This document shows, piece by piece, positions 42,247-46,591 of a stretch of 46,591 nt of DNA. Each line of letters opens with the position of its first letter. Within the stretch, counting starts at the first letter, position 1. Both the position numbers and the translations under genes were made by a program. A model generated the notes under the pieces. The model was not told where the DNA came from. It saw nothing but the letters and a program-made list of their open reading frames with translations, and made no database searches. Source of the DNA: Vreelandella olivaria (GTDB lineage: Bacteria > Pseudomonadota > Gammaproteobacteria > Pseudomonadales > Halomonadaceae); contig NZ_JALPZO010000121.1 in assembly GCF_023507745.1 (NCBI RefSeq), forward strand, positions 1-46,591, given 5' to 3'.

Positions 42247-43650
42247 ATGCGACTGTTTGAAACTCGGCCAGGGGATGATGGCCTGCCAGGTCCAGAGCGC
42301 GCCCTGGCGGTGCTGGCGCTGGTTACCGGTACGTTGATGGCGGTGGTGGATACCACCATGATCAACCTTGCCCTGCCCACCATTGCCGCTGATCTGGATA
42401 TACCCGCCTCCCGCGCCGTGTGGATCACTAACCTGTTCCAGGTCGTGTGTGCCGCCTTTCTGCTGGTATTTGCTGGCATCAGCGAGTTGATTACCCGTCG
42501 GCGGCTTTATCTGTTCGGGATAGCAATATTTGTGGTCGCTTCCCTTGGCGCTGCGTTATCGCGCAATTTGGAAACATTACTGGTGTTTCGCGCCATGCAG
42601 GGATTGGGGGCCGCCGCCACACTCTCCATTGGGCCATCGCTTTATCGGGCCATTTTTCCTTCGAGGCTCCTGGGCAGTGCACTGGGGTTAAGTGCCCTGG
42701 TGGTTGCCGGGGGGTACGCGGCTGGCCCGACGCTAAGTGGGGTTATTCTCTCCTACGCGGATTGGCCGTGGTTATTTGCCATGCATGTGCCGCTAGGCAT
42801 TTGCTCACTCTGGCTTGCCAGCCGGGCATTGCCAAGAGATAAGCCGCGCCAGGGAAGCTTCGATTTTCTGGGAGCGTTGCTTTCCATGCTGATGCTGGCA
42901 AGCTTTTTTATTACCATGGATGCTGTGGGTCATGCGGCGCCGTGGTGGCAAAGCGCCGGCTGGGCGTTGTTTGCCGTACTGGCTTGCTATCTGTTCGTGA
43001 AGCGCCAGCAGCGGGCGTCCTACCCATTACTGCCGTTGAGTGTCTTTGAGGAAAAGCGCTTTACGCTGGCCGTTTCGGCTTCTGGGCTCGCGTTTATTGG
43101 CCAGGGAATTACCTTCATTGCCCTGTCGTTTTTCTATCAGGAGCAAATGGGTTTCTCACCCCTTGAAACCGCCTGGTTGTTCACTCCCTGGCCACTGGCG
43201 ATTATGTTGGTTGGCCCCCTGGCCGGACGCTTGGCCGACCGGGTGAATCCCAGTTGGCTATCAAGTACAGGGCTGATATTGCTGATTATTGGGTTGGTGG
43301 CGCTGGCCCTGGTGGATGAGTCCACGGGGGTAGCGGGCAGCTTGTGGCGCACGGCCCTCTGTGGCATTGGTTTTGGGTTGTTTCAGCCGCCGAATAATCG
43401 CGAAATGATGGGTAGTCTACCCCCTGAGCGCAGTTCCAATGTCTCTGGTGTCATGAGCACGACCCGAACAGTGGGGCAATCGTTTGGGGTGGCCCTGGTG
43501 GGAGCGGCCTTGGCGTTGGGTTCACCTATCCAGGTCACCCTATGGCTGGGTGCTGGCACCACGCTACTGGCGCTGCTTGTCAGTCTCTCGCGTATAACAC
43601 TTGCCCAGCGTGCGCTCGTTGAGCGCCGGGCATCGTCTGTTGGCAAGTAA
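42247..43650 (+). CDS. MFS drug-efflux transporter, DHA2 (14-span) family
   Basis: 467 residues, with about 14 hydrophobic segments. The first-span motif MAVVDTTMINLALPTIAADL and the RGLQG-like RAMQGLGAAATLSIGP are typical of EmrB/QacA-type drug/H+ antiporters. It probably exports hydrophobic toxic compounds. AGGAAC lies 10 nt before ATG 42247. No membrane-fusion partner is adjacent, so it likely works alone in the inner membrane. Confidence 0.88.
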   Translation: MRLFETRPGDDGLPGPERALAVLALVTGTLMAVVDTTMINLALPTIAADLDIPASRAVWITNLFQVVCAAFLLVFAGISELITRRRLYLFGIAIFVVASLGAALSRNLETLLVFRAMQGLGAAATLSIGPSLYRAIFPSRLLGSALGLSALVVAGGYAAGPTLSGVILSYADWPWLFAMHVPLGICSLWLASRALPRDKPRQGSFDFLGALLSMLMLASFFITMDAVGHAAPWWQSAGWALFAVLACYLFVKRQQRASYPLLPLSVFEEKRFTLAVSASGLAFIGQGITFIALSFFYQEQMGFSPLETAWLFTPWPLAIMLVGPLAGRLADRVNPSWLSSTGLILLIIGLVALALVDESTGVAGSLWRTALCGIGFGLFQPPNNREMMGSLPPERSSNVSGVMSTTRTVGQSFGVALVGAALALGSPIQVTLWLGAGTTLLALLVSLSRITLAQRALVERRASSVGK

Positions 43651-43691
43651 GGGCGTACAATAAAACGGTTTCTGAAAGAAGGAGGTCTCTC

Positions 43692-44000
43692 ATGGCGTTG
43701 CAGACACAGATAGAGCAGAAGTTAGCGGCGCTCGCGCCCGACGTGCTGCACGTTGAAAACGAAAGCCATATGCACAACGTGCCAGCGAACTCCGAAACCC
43801 ATTTTAAAGTCACGCTGGTGAGCGACAGCTTTGATGGCATCATGCCGGTCAAGCGCCACCAGCAGATTTATGCCCTGTTAGCGGATGAACTTTCCGGCCC
43901 TGTACATGCATTGGCGTTGCACCTTTATACGCCACAAGAGTGGCAGGCCAGGGGCGGTGAACGTCCCAACTCCCCCAACTGCCGTGGCGGCGGCCAGTGA
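43692..44000 (+). CDS. bolA: BolA-family protein
   Basis: 102 residues. The BolA fold signature is clear: NESHMHNVP…ETHFKVTLVSDSF and VKRHQQIYALLADEL. The conserved His (RHQ) is the ligand used when BolA binds a [2Fe-2S] cluster with a monothiol glutaredoxin. A near-perfect AAGGAGGT precedes ATG 43692. The Gly/Arg/Asn-rich C-terminal tail is longer than the core domain needs. It overlaps the next gene by 4 bp. Confidence 0.93.
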   Translation: MALQTQIEQKLAALAPDVLHVENESHMHNVPANSETHFKVTLVSDSFDGIMPVKRHQQIYALLADELSGPVHALALHLYTPQEWQARGGERPNSPNCRGGGQ

Positions 44001-44806
44001 CCCCAGAGGTTATTCGTCGGCATTACCTGGAAGCCATGGGCATTATGACATGGGGTTCCCGGTATCAACTGCCCAATGCGCTACCCACCGAGGCGTGTGA
44101 GTGGGAGGACGCCCCGGCTGCTGCACCGCCCAGGGAACGGTTGCATGCACTGTTGGATGATGTTGCCCCACCGCGCAGTGAGGCACCGGTAGAACGCAAG
44201 GCAGATGCACCGGCGAGCACGGTATCACCCTCTGCGGTGCGTGCGCTGCTTGATCAGCCTTCCATTGCTGAGAGTGCACCTGCCGATATACCCGTTACGC
44301 CAGTTCCTCATCCGGCACCCGCTGCCGAGCCGTTGCAGTTTAGCCTCTCATGCATCTGTTTGGGTGGGTGCTGGCTTAGTCTCCATGAAGGCGAGATATC
44401 CCCCTTGGAGCAGCAACTGCTCGCCAATATAATGCATGCAGTGGGGGTGTTAAGGGGGGATAAGTTGGAGGTGACGCACTTCAAATGGCCGCCCATGGCA
44501 AATGCCTTTACCCCTGAAGAGCCCTTGGAAGAAGCCAGAGAGGGTGTTGCTGCCTTTATCGCTGGTGCAGTTGGACGCCAGGGCTGGCAGCTGGAACGGG
44601 TGTTATGGTGGGGGGCGGCGGAAAACAACGAAGATTCACCCCTTGCCCAGGCGCTGGCCATCAACCAGGGGCAGAGTCACACCTTGGCGTTACCTGTCTG
44701 GCAAGGGCCTTCTCTTGAGCAACTCGCCCAATCTGCGAAGGCCAAGCGAACCCTGTGGCCGGAACTGGTTACCTTGGGGGAACAGTGGCAAACGTCTCGT
44801 GATTAG
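43997..44806 (+). CDS. holD: HolD-like DNA polymerase III psi subunit, expanded
   Basis: 269 residues against 137 in E. coli. The N-terminus (RRHYLEAMGIMTWGSR at 7-22) matches the psi motif RRDWQLQQLGITQWSLR that docks on the clamp loader. After a Pro/Ala-rich linker (about 38-112) a folded domain ends with SLEQLAQSAKAKRTLWPELV, similar to the psi C-terminus (ALTDLRANPTARAALWQQI). Position directly before rimI is the E. coli arrangement. GTG 43997 overlaps the bolA stop. A cysteine cluster (SCICLGGCW at 118-126) is unusual. It would link the clamp loader via chi to SSB. The assignment rests on remembered sequences and synteny. Confidence 0.6.
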   Translation: MTPEVIRRHYLEAMGIMTWGSRYQLPNALPTEACEWEDAPAAAPPRERLHALLDDVAPPRSEAPVERKADAPASTVSPSAVRALLDQPSIAESAPADIPVTPVPHPAPAAEPLQFSLSCICLGGCWLSLHEGEISPLEQQLLANIMHAVGVLRGDKLEVTHFKWPPMANAFTPEEPLEEAREGVAAFIAGAVGRQGWQLERVLWWGAAENNEDSPLAQALAINQGQSHTLALPVWQGPSLEQLAQSAKAKRTLWPELVTLGEQWQTSRD

Positions 44807-45242
44807 CCAGCTCGAAATGGCGCATAGTGCTGTATTGCATGATCTGGAAGCGCTGGCTGGCAGTGGCGCTACGCGGCAACAGCTTGATGATGCGCTGGCT
44901 GACAATGACACCGCCGTAATGGGCTACTGGGAGCAGAGCGCGTTGGTCGGCTATGCCATGATTACCCGGTTACCTTTTGATGCCGAACTACAGGCCATTG
45001 GCGTCGCGCCACAAGTATGGGGGAAAGGCGTGGGTGGCAGGCTGATGAGCGCTGTTATCGCCTGTGCCCAGACGTGGGAGAGCGAGCGGTTGCTGCTGGA
45101 GGTGCGGGTGAGTAATCAGCGGGCGATTCGGCTTTACCGGCACTACGGATTTACAGAGGATGGTCGTCGCAAAGGCTACTACCCGGCAGTGCAAGGTGCA
45201 GCCGGGCGTGAGGATGCGCTGTTAATGTCGCGTCGGTGTTAA
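44799..45242 (+). CDS. rimI: Ribosomal protein S18-alanine N-acetyltransferase RimI
   Basis: 147 residues, one GNAT domain. The acetyl-CoA loop is in VWGKGVGGRLM, and LLLEVRVSNQRAIRLYRHYGF is the conserved RimI core. It acetylates the N-terminal alanine of S18. GTG 44799 overlaps the holD stop (GTGATTAG) and matches the E. coli N-terminus (ISSLE…); the frame stays open upstream inside holD but without support. Convergent with zapB, 9 bp away. Confidence 0.88.
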   Translation: MISQLEMAHSAVLHDLEALAGSGATRQQLDDALADNDTAVMGYWEQSALVGYAMITRLPFDAELQAIGVAPQVWGKGVGGRLMSAVIACAQTWESERLLLEVRVSNQRAIRLYRHYGFTEDGRRKGYYPAVQGAAGREDALLMSRRC

Positions 45243-45251
45243 ACGGAACGG

Positions 45252-45446
45252 TCAGGAAGCGTTAGTACTGTCCATACCGTCAAATTTACTCAGCACATCC
45301 TGTAGACGGCGCTCCCACTCTTCGTGCTCCTGTTTTAACTTAGCATTCTCGCTACTTAGCTCTTCATTTTCCAATTTCAGCATCTCCAACGCCTCAACAG
45401 TGTCGGTGACTTTCTGTTCTAACTGGTTAAACAGCTCTAGGCTCAT
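45252..45446 (-). CDS. zapB: Cell division factor ZapB
   Basis: 64 residues, almost entirely coiled coil (heptads through LEMLKLENEELSSENAKLKQ). The start MSLELFNQLEQKV closely resembles E. coli ZapB (MSLEVFEKLEAKV). It bridges ZapA at the Z-ring to MatP and the terminus. GGAGG lies about 5 nt before ATG 45446. It lies 104 bp downstream of rsmD. Confidence 0.9.
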   Translation of the reverse strand: MSLELFNQLEQKVTDTVEALEMLKLENEELSSENAKLKQEHEEWERRLQDVLSKFDGMDSTNAS

Positions 45447-45550
45447 GCATACCTCCGGGGTACGGCAGCAGGCATTATGCCTGCCAGTAAAGATAAAATA
45501 GGATAGTAGGGAGGCGAGCGTAACGCCGCTACCCGTTTGCAGCAAGCGCT

Positions 45551-46159
45551 TTACACCGGCAGGCGTTGATAGAGCCGTGCTGTGCTTTCGCCAGCCTGGG
45601 TTTCCCGGTGAAGCTGCCAGTTGCTGGGCACTTGAGGAGTGATTGAATATTCGGTTTCCAGATAGACCATCGCCTCGTTACCTAACCAGCCGCCTGCCTC
45701 CAGTGCGGTACAGCATGGCGCGGCAAGGCCCTGGTGAAATGGAGGATCGAGAAAAACGAGGTCAACGGGGTGGCCCGGCTGGCTGAGAAATACCTGGGCA
45801 TCGGCGGTTACCACCCGCCCCTGGCTCGCCCCCAGGGTGGCTAGATTATCACCAATCAGCGTGGCAACCCGAGGGTCGCGCTCTACAAAGGTAACACTTG
45901 CAGCGCCACGGGAAAGGGCCTCAATGCCCAGAGCCCCGGTGCCAGCAAACAGGTCTAGTACCTGCTTGCCATACAGGTGTTGGCCAAGCCAGTTGAACAG
46001 CGTCTCACGTACCCGGTCCGGTGTTGGGCGTAACCCTGGATGATCAAGTACAGGAAGCTGGCGGCGGCGAAAATCACCGCCGATAATGCGTAATTTGCCC
46101 GACGGCCTGGTGGGCTTATAGCGGGAAGTGGATGAGCGGGATGAGCGTTGTCGTTTCAT
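45551..46159 (-). CDS. rsmD: 16S rRNA (guanine966-N2)-methyltransferase RsmD
   Basis: 202 residues. The SAM-binding motif VLDLFAGTGALGIEALSRGA and catalytic DLVFLDPPF are intact. The N-terminus is a basic, Arg/Ser-rich stretch before LRIIGGDFRRRQLPV. It methylates G966 in 16S rRNA during 30S maturation. Divergent from ftsY, as in E. coli. Confidence 0.94.
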   Translation of the reverse strand: MKRQRSSRSSTSRYKPTRPSGKLRIIGGDFRRRQLPVLDHPGLRPTPDRVRETLFNWLGQHLYGKQVLDLFAGTGALGIEALSRGAASVTFVERDPRVATLIGDNLATLGASQGRVVTADAQVFLSQPGHPVDLVFLDPPFHQGLAAPCCTALEAGGWLGNEAMVYLETEYSITPQVPSNWQLHRETQAGESTARLYQRLPV

Positions 46160-46249
46160 AACGCGGATTGTAGCGGGCTACTTATCCAAAGTCTCGGTTG
46201 GCGGTGGTAGGATGGGCACAATGTTCACCTTTTTAGTCGGATGACACCC

Positions 46250-46591
<342 letters not shown>

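Overview
The window looks like chromosomal DNA from a moderately halophilic gammaproteobacterium, most likely Halomonas or a close relative. The evidence is the mid-50s GC feel, the acidic proteins, and gene neighbourhoods that mix E. coli order (ypjD/corB beside ffh; rpsP-rimM-trmD-rplS; xerD-dsbC; prfB-lysS; rsmD opposite ftsY; holD-rimI) with Pseudomonas-type order (hom-thrC after dsbC). Nearly all of it is housekeeping sequence. I see no IS element, prophage, CRISPR array or integrated island.

Layout. 1-7,823 is an aromatic-acid uptake locus: the tail of a ring-hydroxylating dioxygenase beta subunit, a five-gene branched-chain-amino-acid-type ABC importer, a BenE-type benzoate permease, a convergent BenM/CatM-like LysR regulator with an ATAC-N7-GTAT site at its own ribosome binding site, and a divergent universal stress protein. 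An initiator tRNA gene with its own promoter and terminator follows (7,920-7,996). Next come phaB, a 931-residue DUF349 protein, minCDE and sbcB. A minus-strand pair encodes an SRAP-family protein that has lost its known catalytic residues and an M16 protease. A TetR regulator overlaps a PlsC-type acyltransferase, followed by corB and ypjD on the minus strand.

23,087-27,136 carries ffh and the ribosomal/tRNA-modification operon rpsP-rimM-trmD-rplS. xerD, dsbC, hom, thrC and a RecJ-family gene follow on the plus strand, then a YitT-type membrane protein. A minus-strand copper operon encodes a MerR regulator, a CopA-type ATPase with two metal-binding domains, and a translationally coupled 23-residue membrane peptide. 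A FadL porin precedes prfB, which has the classical programmed +1 frameshift, and lysS. The last part holds an acidic conserved protein, an MFS exporter, bolA, a HolD-like psi subunit, rimI, zapB and rsmD. The window ends inside ftsY, in a run of 21 perfect Pro-Glu hexanucleotide repeats.

Most notable: the degenerate SRAP protein, the coupled micropeptide behind copA, the U1-U72 initiator tRNA, the expanded HolD-like protein, the large hairpin in front of prfB, and the BenM-type operator. No wholly new multigene system is evident.
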